Shown here: piece after piece, positions 1 to 7,042 of the stretch
Numbering within the stretch: the first letter of the stretch is position 1
How the letters are laid out: each line of letters starts with the position of its first letter
From: Thiotrichaceae bacterium
Lineage (GTDB): Bacteria > Pseudomonadota > Gammaproteobacteria > Thiotrichales > Thiotrichaceae
NCBI GenBank assembly: GCA_027009095.1
Contig: JALVDG010000218.1
Span: 1 to 10,679, forward strand
DNA length: 10,679 bases
Direction of reading: 5' to 3'
Translations under genes and position numbers: made by a program
The notes under the pieces: model-generated
What the model was told of the DNA's origin: nothing
Database searches by the model: none
Seen by the model: only the letters and a program-made list of their open reading frames with translations

Positions 1-17
1 TTCGTGAATTATATTTA

Positions 18-33
18 TTCGCAAAATTGCGAA
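18..33. other. Short dyad symmetry (7-bp arms)
   Basis: The sequence ttcgcaa-aa-ttgcgaa is a dyad with perfect 7-bp arms and a 2-nt centre. It lies about 140 bases upstream of the DUF1287 lipoprotein gene. It could be an operator or the remnant of a repeat; nothing else in the window repeats it, so no function is assigned. Apart from this and the hairpin at 119-140, bases 1-172 show no convincing gene. Confidence 0.3.
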
Positions 34-118
34 CCTTGTAACTTGCTGATTTTAAAATGTTCATTAAAGTCAACTAAATTTAAGTGCGATTGCCCTAGTT
101 TTTATTCAGTTATCGGTA

Positions 119-140
119 AGCATATTTATCATAATATGCT
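119..140 (+). promoter_or_regulatory. Hairpin/dyad in the upstream region of the DUF1287 gene
   Basis: The arms agcatat (119-125) and atatgct (134-140) are perfectly complementary and enclose 8 nt. The dyad contains cataat (130-135), a 5/6 match to a -10 box, but no good -35 box stands 16-18 bp upstream. It may be a repressor site over the promoter or a leader hairpin. A weak ribosome site (ggaa, 162-165) lies between it and the start codon at 173. Confidence 0.25.
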
Positions 141-172
141 ACTTGCAATAGTAGGGGTAATGGAATCGAATT

Positions 173-1345
173 ATGCAAAAAAAATATTTACTGTCAGTTA
201 TAATCTTGTTTTTATCATTATTGGTAGGTTGTTCAAGCAATACGGTTAAACCAACTAAAACTAAAACGGTAAGCAAAACTAAAAAAATAGTAACTACAAC
301 GACTAAGAAAAGAGTCAATATTAAAGCTAAAGTAGCGAAGCCTGCTGTAATAAAAAAAATAGTTAAAACTAAAAAATATACTGCTAATAAATCTCGTAAA
401 TATAATAGTGGGGCTACAAGGTCGTATTCGAAAAAACGTTATTATTCGCGAAATAGCTACAAAAAGAGGTATACGAAAAATAGACCCATTCGAAAAACGT
501 ATACCCAAAGAAGAGCATATGCAGGAAAAAAAAGATATATTCGTCGCATAACTCCAAACTACCCTAAAAGAAGAGTTAGAAGATCTTATGGTTCTTCCGC
601 ATCTTTTGCAAAAGCACTGTCAAACGCAGCAGTTGCTAGAACTCGTCACAAAGTAAGATATGATGGTAAATATATAAAAATTGGTTATCCATGGGGAGAT
701 GTACCTGCAAATATTGGTGTATGTACAGATGTTGTTATTCGTTCTTATCGTCGCTTAGGTATCGATTTGCAAAAAGAAGTTCACGAAGATATGTCTCAAG
801 GAGGGTTTTATGATTACCCACGTATAAAAAAGTGGAAGCTTTCTGCGCCAGATAAAAATATAGATCATCGTCGTGTTTATAATTTACAAGCATTTTTCCG
901 TCGTCATGGTGCGTCATTACCAGTTACTCGAAACCCTGCAGACTATCGTCCTGGCGATTTAGTCACATGGATGGTTGGACCTGAGTTACCTCATATAGGT
1001 ATAGTGGTTGAGCAGCGTTCAAAAAGTGATCCGCGTCGTCATATGATTGTACATAACATTGCATACGGTCCAAAAATGGAAGATATCTTATTTGCTTTTC
1101 CTATAACGGGGCACTATCGCTATAATAGAAGTAATAAATTAATAGCAGGAAGACGTTTTCAAAAAAATAATCTAGCGAGTGTACAAACTGATTATAATCG
1201 TCTGATGAGAGAGCTTGCGACGACACCTACGAAACGAGAAAATACTCGCTCGCAAAAAAAGCAAGTTGGGACGATTAATATCGCTCAGTTAAAATCTGAA
1301 TCAGGAATTTCAGATGCGGACATTCAGCTTTTACTTAAAAAGTAG
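173..1345 (+). CDS. DUF1287 (YijF-like) lipoprotein with a long basic linker
   Basis: The 390-residue product begins with a lipoprotein signal (residues 1-20: MQKK, a hydrophobic run, then the lipobox LVGC with Cys20). It should therefore be exported and lipid-anchored, probably in the outer membrane. Residues 21 to about 142 form a low-complexity stretch, Lys/Thr-rich at first and then packed with Tyr, Arg and Lys (about 85-140). The DUF1287 domain follows, roughly 145-318, with GVCTD (Cys184), VHEDM (His204), NIDHRRV (His232), GDLVTW and LPHIGIV (His274). The Cys plus late His order recalls NlpC/P60-like papain-fold hydrolases, but I do not know of a demonstrated activity for DUF1287. Residues 320-390 are a charged tail. 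E. coli YijF lacks such a linker as far as I recall. The next gene starts 64 bp downstream on the same strand, so the two may be co-transcribed. The family assignment is firm; the biochemical role is unknown. Confidence 0.85.
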   Translation: MQKKYLLSVIILFLSLLVGCSSNTVKPTKTKTVSKTKKIVTTTTKKRVNIKAKVAKPAVIKKIVKTKKYTANKSRKYNSGATRSYSKKRYYSRNSYKKRYTKNRPIRKTYTQRRAYAGKKRYIRRITPNYPKRRVRRSYGSSASFAKALSNAAVARTRHKVRYDGKYIKIGYPWGDVPANIGVCTDVVIRSYRRLGIDLQKEVHEDMSQGGFYDYPRIKKWKLSAPDKNIDHRRVYNLQAFFRRHGASLPVTRNPADYRPGDLVTWMVGPELPHIGIVVEQRSKSDPRRHMIVHNIAYGPKMEDILFAFPITGHYRYNRSNKLIAGRRFQKNNLASVQTDYNRLMRELATTPTKRENTRSQKKQVGTINIAQLKSESGISDADIQLLLKK

Positions 1346-1409
1346 ATATAATTATTAAGTTTATTTTTTGGGTAATTAATAAATAATGATTAATATAAGG
1401 ATATAAAAT

Positions 1410-1982
1410 ATGGCAAGAACACCATCAGTGATGATTGATCTTGGTACAAAAGCACCTGAATTTTCTTTGCTTGAGCCATTGACAGGGAAAATAGTTTCTC
1501 TTAGTGATTTTAAATCACAGCCAGTGTTAGTTGCTTTTATTTGTAATCATTGTCCGTATGTTGTGCATATAAGAGACGCTTTTAGTCAGTTTGCTAAAGA
1601 TTTTTCAGATAAAGGTTTAGCTGTTATTGCGATTAATTCAAACGATGTTGAAAACTACCCTGATGACTCGCCTGAGAAGATGATAGAAAGCGTAAAGGAA
1701 CATGGTTTTACCTTTCCTTACCTTTATGATGAGTCGCAGTCGGTAGCAAAATCATATCAAGCAGCATGTACCCCTGATTTTTATCTATTTGATGCAAACC
1801 ATGAGTTATATTATAGAGGGCAGTTTGATAGCTCTCGCCCAAGAAATAATGAACCTGTAACAGGTAAAGATATGATTGCAGCTGCAACTGCCTTACTAAA
1901 TGGAGAGCCTGCGCCAACAGAGCAGTTGGCTTCATTAGGTTGTAATATAAAATGGAAACAAGGTAACGAGCCACAAAACTAA
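1410..1982 (+). CDS. Thioredoxin-fold redox protein, AhpC/TSA-like (PRX_like1 type)
   Basis: The 190-residue cytosolic protein (no signal peptide) has the peroxiredoxin/thioredoxin fold: GTKAPEFSL at the start, a strand leading to FICNHCPYV with Cys45-Asn-His-Cys48, then Cys120-Thr-Pro122, the usual cis-proline position, and a late Cys178. CNHCPYV is characteristic of the PRX_like1 group of AhpC/TSA-related proteins, which carry a CxxC pair where true peroxiredoxins have TxxC. This suggests disulfide exchange rather than classical peroxidase chemistry, but substrates are not established. The start is well supported by aagga at 1397-1401, 8 nt before the ATG. It sits 64 bp after the DUF1287 gene and converges on oxyR, so a link to oxidative stress is plausible by position only. 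Confidence 0.85.
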   Translation: MARTPSVMIDLGTKAPEFSLLEPLTGKIVSLSDFKSQPVLVAFICNHCPYVVHIRDAFSQFAKDFSDKGLAVIAINSNDVENYPDDSPEKMIESVKEHGFTFPYLYDESQSVAKSYQAACTPDFYLFDANHELYYRGQFDSSRPRNNEPVTGKDMIAAATALLNGEPAPTEQLASLGCNIKWKQGNEPQN

Positions 1983-1984
1983 GA

Positions 1985-2076
1985 AACGTGCATGGAATAC
2001 TTCAATAAGCTACCTGATTGTCCCTGCTTGAATGATCATTCTTCGTTATCGGTGTCGAACTTATTTCATGCACGTT
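1985..2076. repeat. Foldback (palindromic) repeat between convergent genes
   Basis: The outer arms aacgtgcatg (1985-1994) and catgcacgtt (2067-2076) pair perfectly over 10 bp; pairing extends to 15 bp (1985-1999 with 2062-2076) with one G·T. Inside lie ttcaa/ttgaa arms (2001-2005, 2028-2032) and a perfect 12-bp palindrome gaatgatcattc (2030-2041). It fills almost the whole gap between the thioredoxin-like gene and the oxyR stop codon. It lacks a clear T-tract, so it looks more like a small MITE-type repeat than a classical terminator, though it could stop transcription from both sides. It shares the 11-nt word ttcttcgttat with the larger palindrome at 3072-3231. Confidence 0.55.
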
Positions 2077-2077
2077 C

Positions 2078-2977
2078 CTAAGAGAGTCTATAGATCTCTT
2101 TGATAAGATTTCCTAGTAGTATAAATTCTTCTGCACGAGAGCTTCCTTTCCTCCAAGCAAGTCCAATTTCTCGATAACTCGAATCAGCTAATGGATAGGT
2201 TATCACATTGGTATTATGTAGCAGTGTGGAGTCTTGAGACATTTCTGTTAGATAGGTAATCCCAATATCTGAGTCAACCATGCCTATCAGTGTTAATAGG
2301 CTACTCGCTGCAAAACGACTAATCACATCTTGATTTTTTATGTGGCAAGCGGATAAAGCATGATTCCTTAAACAATGCCCATCCTCCAGTAATAAAATAC
2401 TTTCAGGTTTAAGTGTATCAATATCGTACTTCTTAGGATCAAGAATCTTCGTGTACTTATGACAAGCCAAAGCAAATCGATCTTTAAACAAAGGCATTAC
2501 ATCAATATTACTTAACTTAAAGGGTAAAGCAATTAGGATTAAATCTAGCTCACCATCCATTAAGAGCTTATGAACAGATAAGGTGGTATCTTCACGCAGG
2601 TATAGCTGTAAATCAGGATAAGATTGTCGCAAAGATGGCAGTAACTTAGGCAATAAAAAAGGAGCAATAGTCGGAATTACACCTAAGTTTAGTTTTCCTG
2701 TTAAGGGGAGTTTATTGCTATGTGCGATTTCTATTAAATACTCAACATCCCTTAAACAAAGTCTTGCTTGAGTGGCTATTTCTCGTCCTGTTGATGTTAT
2801 CGTGACATTTTTATTTGTTCTATCAACGAGTTGTGTTCCTAATAGTGATTCTAATTCTTTAATTGCAACGCTAAATGCAGACTGGGAAACAAAGCATTCT
2901 TTAGCCGCTCTTCCAAAGTGCTGATTTTTTTCTAGAGCAATAAAATAGTAAAGTTGTTTGATGGTAGGTAATTTCAT
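2078..2977 (-). CDS. oxyR: OxyR, H2O2-sensing LysR-type regulator
   Basis: The 299-residue protein has an N-terminal LysR winged helix-turn-helix (about 3-62, with the recognition segment SQSAFSVAIKELESLLG) and a C-terminal LysR effector domain (about 90-295). The diagnostic OxyR block LLEDGHCLR is present: Cys202 and Cys211 correspond to E. coli Cys199 and Cys208 with the same 9-residue spacing, and His201 and Arg204 flank the first. OxyR forms an intramolecular disulfide on exposure to H2O2 and activates peroxide-defence genes. The ATG start is 10 nt downstream of a likely transcription start; the ribosome site (agaacag) is weak. It is divergent from the Prx/Grx gene, the usual target type, and its own promoter overlaps an OxyR-like site, consistent with autoregulation. 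The assignment is secure; which genes it controls is inference. Confidence 0.95.
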   Translation of the reverse strand: MKLPTIKQLYYFIALEKNQHFGRAAKECFVSQSAFSVAIKELESLLGTQLVDRTNKNVTITSTGREIATQARLCLRDVEYLIEIAHSNKLPLTGKLNLGVIPTIAPFLLPKLLPSLRQSYPDLQLYLREDTTLSVHKLLMDGELDLILIALPFKLSNIDVMPLFKDRFALACHKYTKILDPKKYDIDTLKPESILLLEDGHCLRNHALSACHIKNQDVISRFAASSLLTLIGMVDSDIGITYLTEMSQDSTLLHNTNVITYPLADSSYREIGLAWRKGSSRAEEFILLGNLIKEIYRLS

Positions 2978-2989
2978 CTGTTCTATTTT

Positions 2990-3025
2990 ATAGATTATAA
3001 CAATATAAACAATCTGTTTTACAGA
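2990..3025. promoter_or_regulatory. Candidate OxyR operator: two dyads 22 bp apart
   Basis: OxyR tetramers classically contact ATAG-N7-CTAT units spaced two helical turns apart. Bases 2990-3004 read ATAG-N7-CAAT, one mismatch from the unit, centred at 2997. Bases 3013-3025 read tctgt-ttt-acaga, a perfect dyad of different sequence centred at 3019, exactly 22 bp away. The first overlaps the oxyR -10 box and the second overlaps the -35 box of the opposite promoter, as expected for autorepression plus activation of prx-grx. The second dyad matches the E. coli consensus poorly, so this is a structural inference that needs binding data. Confidence 0.5.
2994..3023 (-). promoter_or_regulatory. Putative oxyR promoter
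   Basis: On the minus strand a perfect TATAAT lies at 2999-2994. The best upstream hexamer is TGTAAA (3023-3018) at an 18-bp spacing, a poor -35 match. Transcription would begin near 2987, leaving a leader of about 10 nt before the oxyR ATG. The -10 box sits inside the first OxyR-like dyad. Confidence 0.5.
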
Positions 3026-3046
3026 ATATTAAAAAATACCTACACT
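3018..3046 (+). promoter_or_regulatory. Putative promoter driving prx-grx through the MITE
   Basis: TTTACA (3018-3023, 5/6 to the -35 consensus) and TACACT (3041-3046, 4/6 to the -10 consensus) are separated by exactly 17 bp, and the -35 overlaps the second OxyR-like dyad. Initiation near 3053 would give a leader of roughly 210 nt to the ATG at 3267, containing the whole palindromic element at 3072-3231. No better promoter is seen in the 35 bp between that element and the gene. Confidence 0.45.
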
Positions 3047-3071
3047 GAGCTCATCAAAAATGAAAAGTAGT

Positions 3072-3231
3072 TAAGTACCCGCGCAAAATTAATCTAACCA
3101 TTTAGCCCCTGTTTTCTGATCTTCTTCGTTATTGCTTTGGTCACATAGCCCACTATGCTCCCGTCGCAATGCCTTGAATATCAAAAAACAGGAAACTAAA
3201 TTTTGTTAAATTAATTTTGTTTGGGTACTTA
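3072..3231. repeat. 160-bp palindromic MITE-like element
   Basis: The ends are perfectly inverted, taagtaccc (3072-3080) and gggtactta (3223-3231). Pairing continues through most of the 50-base arms, including caaaattaat, taac, atttag and cctgtttt blocks interrupted by short mismatches. The centre also folds: attgc/gcaat and catag/ctatg form the apical stem. There is no reading frame of note. The TA at each edge could be a target duplication, as made by IS630/Tc1-mariner-type transposases, which would class this as a non-autonomous MITE of about 156 bp; no transposase is present. A diverged copy of its terminus is at 7571-7590 (17/20 identity). Its position splits the prx-grx gene from its probable promoter. 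Confidence 0.75.
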
Positions 3232-3266
3232 GATTAACTGCTTAATGAAACAAGATGAGATAAAAT

Positions 3267-3998
3267 ATGTTTGAAAATAAAGAAGGACAACGAGTTCCAG
3301 AAGTAACTTTCCACATTTATCAAGACAATGCTTGGGTTGACGTAAAAAGTAGTGACTTATTTGATAATAAAACCGTCATTGTGTTTTCACTACCAGGTGC
3401 TTACACCCCTACTTGCTCTTCTGCCCATGTGCCTCGTTTTAATCAGTTATATTCAACATTACTAAAGAATGGTGTTGATGATATTATCTGTATTTCCGTA
3501 AATGATACCTTCGTAATGAACGAATGGGCGAAAGTACAAAAGGCAGACAATATTACCTTTATTCCTGATGGGAATGGTGATTTTACAGAAGCGATGGGAT
3601 TGCTTGTTGATAAAAATGACTTGGGTTTTGGAAAACGATCTTGGCGCTATTCAATGTTGGTTAAAGATGGCGTAATTGATAAAATGTTTATTGAGCCAGA
3701 ACAAGCAGGTGATCCTTTTGAGGTTTCTGATGCCGATACTATGCTTGAGTATATTGCTCCAGATGCAGACCGTCCATTAAGTATCAGCGTTTTCTCTCGT
3801 CCAGGATGCCCTTACTGTGCGAAAGCAAAAGCACGTTTAAAACAGGAAGGTCTTGAGTTTGAAGAGTTAGTAATGGGGCGTGACTTTACAGACCGTACCT
3901 TACGTGCAATTTCAGGAACAAGCAGTGTGCCACAAGTATTTATTGATGGCGATTTAGTCGGTGGCTCAACGGATTTAGAAGAATGGTTTAATGATTAG
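3267..3998 (+). CDS. Hybrid peroxiredoxin (Prx5)-glutaredoxin
   Basis: The 243-residue fusion has an N-terminal Prx5-type peroxiredoxin domain (about 1-162) and a C-terminal glutaredoxin domain (about 170-243). The peroxidatic site is PGAYTPTC with Thr47 and Cys50; Arg127 in SWRYSM is the conserved active-site arginine. The Grx part has CPYC (Cys181, Cys184), [11 protein letters not shown] with the cis-proline at 222, and GG at 232-233. The layout matches Haemophilus influenzae hyPrx5 and Chromatium Prx/Grx, which reduce H2O2 and organic hydroperoxides with the Grx domain relaying electrons from glutathione or glutathione amide. An extra Cys75 lies in the Prx domain. The ribosome site (atgaga, about 3255-3260) is modest. 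The gene is divergent from oxyR, the likely regulator, and precedes the matching thiol reductase. Confidence 0.95.
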   Translation: MFENKEGQRVPEVTFHIYQDNAWVDVKSSDLFDNKTVIVFSLPGAYTPTCSSAHVPRFNQLYSTLLKNGVDDIICISVNDTFVMNEWAKVQKADNITFIPDGNGDFTEAMGLLVDKNDLGFGKRSWRYSMLVKDGVIDKMFIEPEQAGDPFEVSDADTMLEYIAPDADRPLSISVFSRPGCPYCAKAKARLKQEGLEFEELVMGRDFTDRTLRAISGTSSVPQVFIDGDLVGGSTDLEEWFND

Positions 3999-4033
3999 AT
4001 AAGTCATTATGATAGTACTCCAACAAGTTTTGT

Positions 4034-4063
4034 TTGATGGTGTATTAGCTAGATATATACAAT
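4034..4063 (+). promoter_or_regulatory. Possible weak promoter before the reductase gene
   Basis: TTGATG (4034-4039) and TACAAT (4058-4063) are 4/6 and 5/6 consensus matches at an 18-bp spacing in the 82-bp gap between prx-grx and the reductase. The gap has no obvious terminator, so read-through from prx-grx is equally likely. The ribosome site agga at 4071-4074 supports the reductase ATG at 4081. Confidence 0.25.
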
Positions 4064-4080
4064 AGAAAATAGGAAAAAAT

Positions 4081-5439
4081 ATGAGTAATCACTTTGATGT
4101 AATCGCAATAGGAGCTGGTAGCGGTGGTTTATCCATTGCAGAACGAGCGGCATCGTATGGAGCAAAAACAGCTGTTATTGAGTCAGGAGAATTAGGTGGT
4201 ACTTGTGTAAATTTAGGTTGTGTGCCTAAAAAAGTCATGTGGTATGGCGCATCCGTTGCCCATGCTCTGCATGATGCTGAAGACTACGGTTTTGATGTCA
4301 CAATCGGTGATCTAAACTGGGAAAAGCTTGTCATGAAACGTGATAACTTTATCGGAGGCATTAATGATTGGTATTTTGACTTTTTAGCCGAATCTAAAGT
4401 AGAGCTAATCGAAGGGTACGCAACTTTTATTGATGATAAAACATTAGAAGTTGATGGAGAGCAATACACCGCAGATCATATTGTAATTTCCACAGGCGGT
4501 CGCCCTATTATTCCGAGTGATATAGAAGGTGCAGAGTACGGTATAAGCTCGGATGGTTTCTTTGAAGATATTGATGAGGTTCAGCCCAAAAAAGTAGTGG
4601 TTGTAGGTGGTGGATATATCGCCTTAGAATTTGCTATGTTGCTCAATGGCTTAGGCTCTGAGGTATCGATACTACATCAAGGATGGCCTGTTTTAGAAGG
4701 CTTTGACTCCAGTATTCAAGCCAATCTACGTCAGCAAATGGAAGCGGATAATATTAATATCAACGATGACGGTATTATCAGTAAAATTGAAAAAGTAGAT
4801 GATGATAAGCTAATCATTCATTTTGAAGATGGTAGTCAAATAGAAAATGTCGATATGCTTATCTGGGCAATAGGAAGAGTACCTAATACGGATAATATTG
4901 GACTAGAAAATACATCGGTAGCGCTAGATTCACGTGGCATGATTATCGTGGATGATGAAGAGAAAACCAATGTAGATGGCATCTATGCTATTGGTGATAT
5001 TATTGGCAAAGCCCCCCTAACCCCTGTTGCAATAGCCGCAGGTCGTCGTTTAGGTGATCGTTTATATGGCGGCAAGCCCGATAGAAAAATGTCGTATGAT
5101 CACATCGCAACGGTTATGTTTACACATCCCCCGATAGGAACAATCGGCTTGAGCGAAGAAAAAGCCCGAGAAGAGTATGGCGATAGCGTCAAGGTGTATC
5201 AGACAAGTTTCGTACCTCTCTATCATCAAATGACGCGTAATAAAGTAAAAACGCTGATGAAATTAATTGTTGTTGGAGAAGAAGAAAAAATTGTTGGCTG
5301 TCACATTATGGGCTTAGGTGCTGATGAGATGCTTCAAGGCTTCGCCGTAGCCATTCGCATGGGGGCAACAAAGCAAGATTTTGACGATACTATTGCAATA
5401 CATCCTGTTAGTGCGGAAGAGTTAGTCACAATGAAATAA
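4081..5439 (+). CDS. gor: Glutathione (or glutathione amide) reductase, NADH use suspected
   Basis: The 452-residue flavoprotein is a class I pyridine nucleotide-disulfide oxidoreductase. It has an FAD-binding GAGSGG (11-16), the redox pair [13 protein letters not shown] (Cys42, Cys47), a second Rossmann fold GGGYIALE (176-183), ATG-like STGGRP, the FAD motif YAIGDI (302-307), and a C-terminal dimer domain ending in the His441/Glu446 catalytic pair of the partner subunit. Length and C-terminal half match E. coli Gor closely ([20 protein letters not shown]). It regenerates the thiol that the Prx/Grx encoded 82 bp upstream consumes. Oddly, E. coli Arg198 and Arg204, which bind the NADPH 2'-phosphate, align with Gln200 and Glu206 here ([11 protein letters not shown]), which argues against normal NADPH binding. 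Known Chromatium glutathione amide reductase prefers NADH. The family is certain; cofactor and exact substrate are inferred. Confidence 0.93.
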   Translation: MSNHFDVIAIGAGSGGLSIAERAASYGAKTAVIESGELGGTCVNLGCVPKKVMWYGASVAHALHDAEDYGFDVTIGDLNWEKLVMKRDNFIGGINDWYFDFLAESKVELIEGYATFIDDKTLEVDGEQYTADHIVISTGGRPIIPSDIEGAEYGISSDGFFEDIDEVQPKKVVVVGGGYIALEFAMLLNGLGSEVSILHQGWPVLEGFDSSIQANLRQQMEADNININDDGIISKIEKVDDDKLIIHFEDGSQIENVDMLIWAIGRVPNTDNIGLENTSVALDSRGMIIVDDEEKTNVDGIYAIGDIIGKAPLTPVAIAAGRRLGDRLYGGKPDRKMSYDHIATVMFTHPPIGTIGLSEEKAREEYGDSVKVYQTSFVPLYHQMTRNKVKTLMKLIVVGEEEKIVGCHIMGLGADEMLQGFAVAIRMGATKQDFDDTIAIHPVSAEELVTMK

Positions 5440-5449
5440 GTGGTCGTGT

Positions 5450-5520
5450 TCCAGACTTGTAGGAATGCATGATATAGCAGATTTAATGACAATATTCATA
5501 GTCAAACTAACAAGTTTGGA
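5450..5520. repeat. Imperfect palindrome between the reductase and cobQ
   Basis: tccagacttgt (5450-5460) and acaagtttgga (5510-5520) pair over 11 bp with one G·T. Weaker complementarity extends outward on both sides, and atgatat/atattcat pair inside. The whole 107-bp gap between the two genes can thus fold back. It could be a diverged mobile repeat like the others in this window, or a terminator for the reductase transcript, but there is no T-tract. It lacks the conserved elements of a cobalamin riboswitch. Confidence 0.4.
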
Positions 5521-5546
5521 GTGCTCCCTCAAATTATATAATCATC

Positions 5547-7025
5547 GTGCAAAATCAAACAAAGAAACAATTTCCTGCCCCTGCTTTGATGATACAAGGC
5601 ACAACCTCCGATGCAGGAAAAACAGCTATTGCAACGGGTCTTTGTCGCTTACTACAACGACGAGGGGTGAAAGTAGCTCCTTTTAAGCCTCAAAATATGG
5701 CATTAAATAGTGCGGTGACGATTGATGGTGGTGAGATAGGACGTGCTCAAGCAGTACAAGCTCAAGCCTGCGGTATTGAAGCTCATACTGATATGAACCC
5801 TGTTTTACTTAAGCCTAATTCAGAAACAGGTTCGCAAATTATTATTCACGGAAAGGTAAGCGGACAAATGGGCGCTCGCGATTACCATGCCTACAAACCG
5901 AGCGTTATGCCTTATGTATTAGCCTCTTGGCAACGTCTGCAACAACAATATGATTATCTCATTGTTGAGGGAGCGGGTAGCCCCGCAGAGATTAATCTAC
6001 GTGAACATGATATTGCTAATATGGGCTTTGCGGAGGCGGTTGACTGCCCTGTTATTTTAGTCGCGGATATTGAGCGTGGTGGTGTTTTTGCACAGTTAGC
6101 AGGTACTTTAGCATTACTCTCAAGGTCTGAACAAGCGCGTATTAAAGGACTGATTATCAACCGTTTTCGTGGTGATGTCAGTTTATTAGAATCGGGTATT
6201 AAGTGGATAGAACAGCATACAGGAAAGCCAGTGCTGGGTGTCTTGCCTTATCTAAAAACATTGTATTTAGAAGCAGAAGATAGTTTAAATCTACAAAGTA
6301 ACACACCACAAACGTCATTATTTAATGTCGTCGTACCGCGCTTACCACATTTAAGTAATCATACTGATTTTGATGCCCTACGTTTGCATCCTCAAGTAAA
6401 TTTACAGTTTATTGATATGAATAAAGCACTTCCTGACTGTGATTTACTTATTCTTGCGGGCAGTAAAAATACACGAGATGATCTTCATGCCTTAAAAGAA
6501 AATAATTGGCAGACAAAAATTCAGCGTCATCTGCGCTATGGTGGAAAGCTGATCGGTGTGTGTGGTGGCTTTCAAATGCTCGGTAATAAAATTCACGATC
6601 CCGAAGCGACTGAGGGAGAGGCAGGTAGTAGCTCAGGATTCAATTTGCTTAAATTTGAGACAGTATTGCATAAAGAGAAGCAACTCAAACGTCGATCAGG
6701 AAGATTAAATATAGCACCTTATGTCAATATTTCAGGTTATGAAATTCATACAGGTATTAGCCAAGGCGAGGCTTTAGAGAGACCAGCCATCAGTTTTGAT
6801 AATAATAATGACGGGGCAATTTCTGATGATAATCAAATATTAGGCACTTATCTACACGGTCTTTTTGATGATAAAACAGCCTGTTCTGCTTTACTTACAT
6901 GGGCAGGATTAGAGAGAGTTGAAACACCTGATTATTATGCTTTAAGAGAGCAAGGCATCGACTTACTTGCAGACACGCTAGAGAAATATTTAAATCTTCA
7001 AGTATTGGACTTTCCATCGCCTTAA
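5547..7025 (+). CDS. cobQ: Cobyric acid synthase (CobQ/CbiP)
   Basis: The 492-residue enzyme amidates four peripheral carboxyls of adenosylcobyrinic acid a,c-diamide using glutamine and ATP, a late step of corrin-ring synthesis in the cytosol. The N-terminal synthetase domain (about 15-240) has GTTSDAGKT (18-26), [29 protein letters not shown] (141-151) and [11 protein letters not shown]. The class I-like glutaminase domain (about 258-445) has [10 protein letters not shown] with nucleophile Cys339 and YLHG with His437. Length is normal. The start is GTG at 5547 with no recognisable ribosome site; the first in-frame ATG (5589) would begin at the P-loop itself, so GTG is preferred, with doubt. 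No other corrinoid gene is in the window, so it is either part of a dispersed pathway or used for salvage. Its end faces the small lipoprotein gene with a 17-bp gap. Confidence 0.95.
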   Translation: MQNQTKKQFPAPALMIQGTTSDAGKTAIATGLCRLLQRRGVKVAPFKPQNMALNSAVTIDGGEIGRAQAVQAQACGIEAHTDMNPVLLKPNSETGSQIIIHGKVSGQMGARDYHAYKPSVMPYVLASWQRLQQQYDYLIVEGAGSPAEINLREHDIANMGFAEAVDCPVILVADIERGGVFAQLAGTLALLSRSEQARIKGLIINRFRGDVSLLESGIKWIEQHTGKPVLGVLPYLKTLYLEAEDSLNLQSNTPQTSLFNVVVPRLPHLSNHTDFDALRLHPQVNLQFIDMNKALPDCDLLILAGSKNTRDDLHALKENNWQTKIQRHLRYGGKLIGVCGGFQMLGNKIHDPEATEGEAGSSSGFNLLKFETVLHKEKQLKRRSGRLNIAPYVNISGYEIHTGISQGEALERPAISFDNNNDGAISDDNQILGTYLHGLFDDKTACSALLTWAGLERVETPDYYALREQGIDLLADTLEKYLNLQVLDFPSP

Positions 7026-7042
7026 AAAGCTTAGGAACTCTA

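Noticed and set aside
4..249. Open frame of 81 codons overlapping the start of the DUF1287 gene
   Set aside because: It has no ribosome site, no recognisable composition or domain, and overlaps the well-supported lipoprotein signal peptide in another frame.
3121..3180. Attachment site or small RNA gene in the centre of the palindrome
   Set aside because: The central pairing (catag/ctatg, attgc/gcaat) is continuous with the outer arms, so it is best seen as the tip of one MITE hairpin.
5440..5546. Cobalamin riboswitch upstream of cobQ
   Set aside because: The region is only 107 bp and I find no B12-box-like block or other conserved riboswitch elements; a simple imperfect palindrome explains the structure.
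5465..5686. Possible small gene overlapping the cobQ start
   Set aside because: The frame runs out of phase through the cobQ P-loop region and has no protein-like features.
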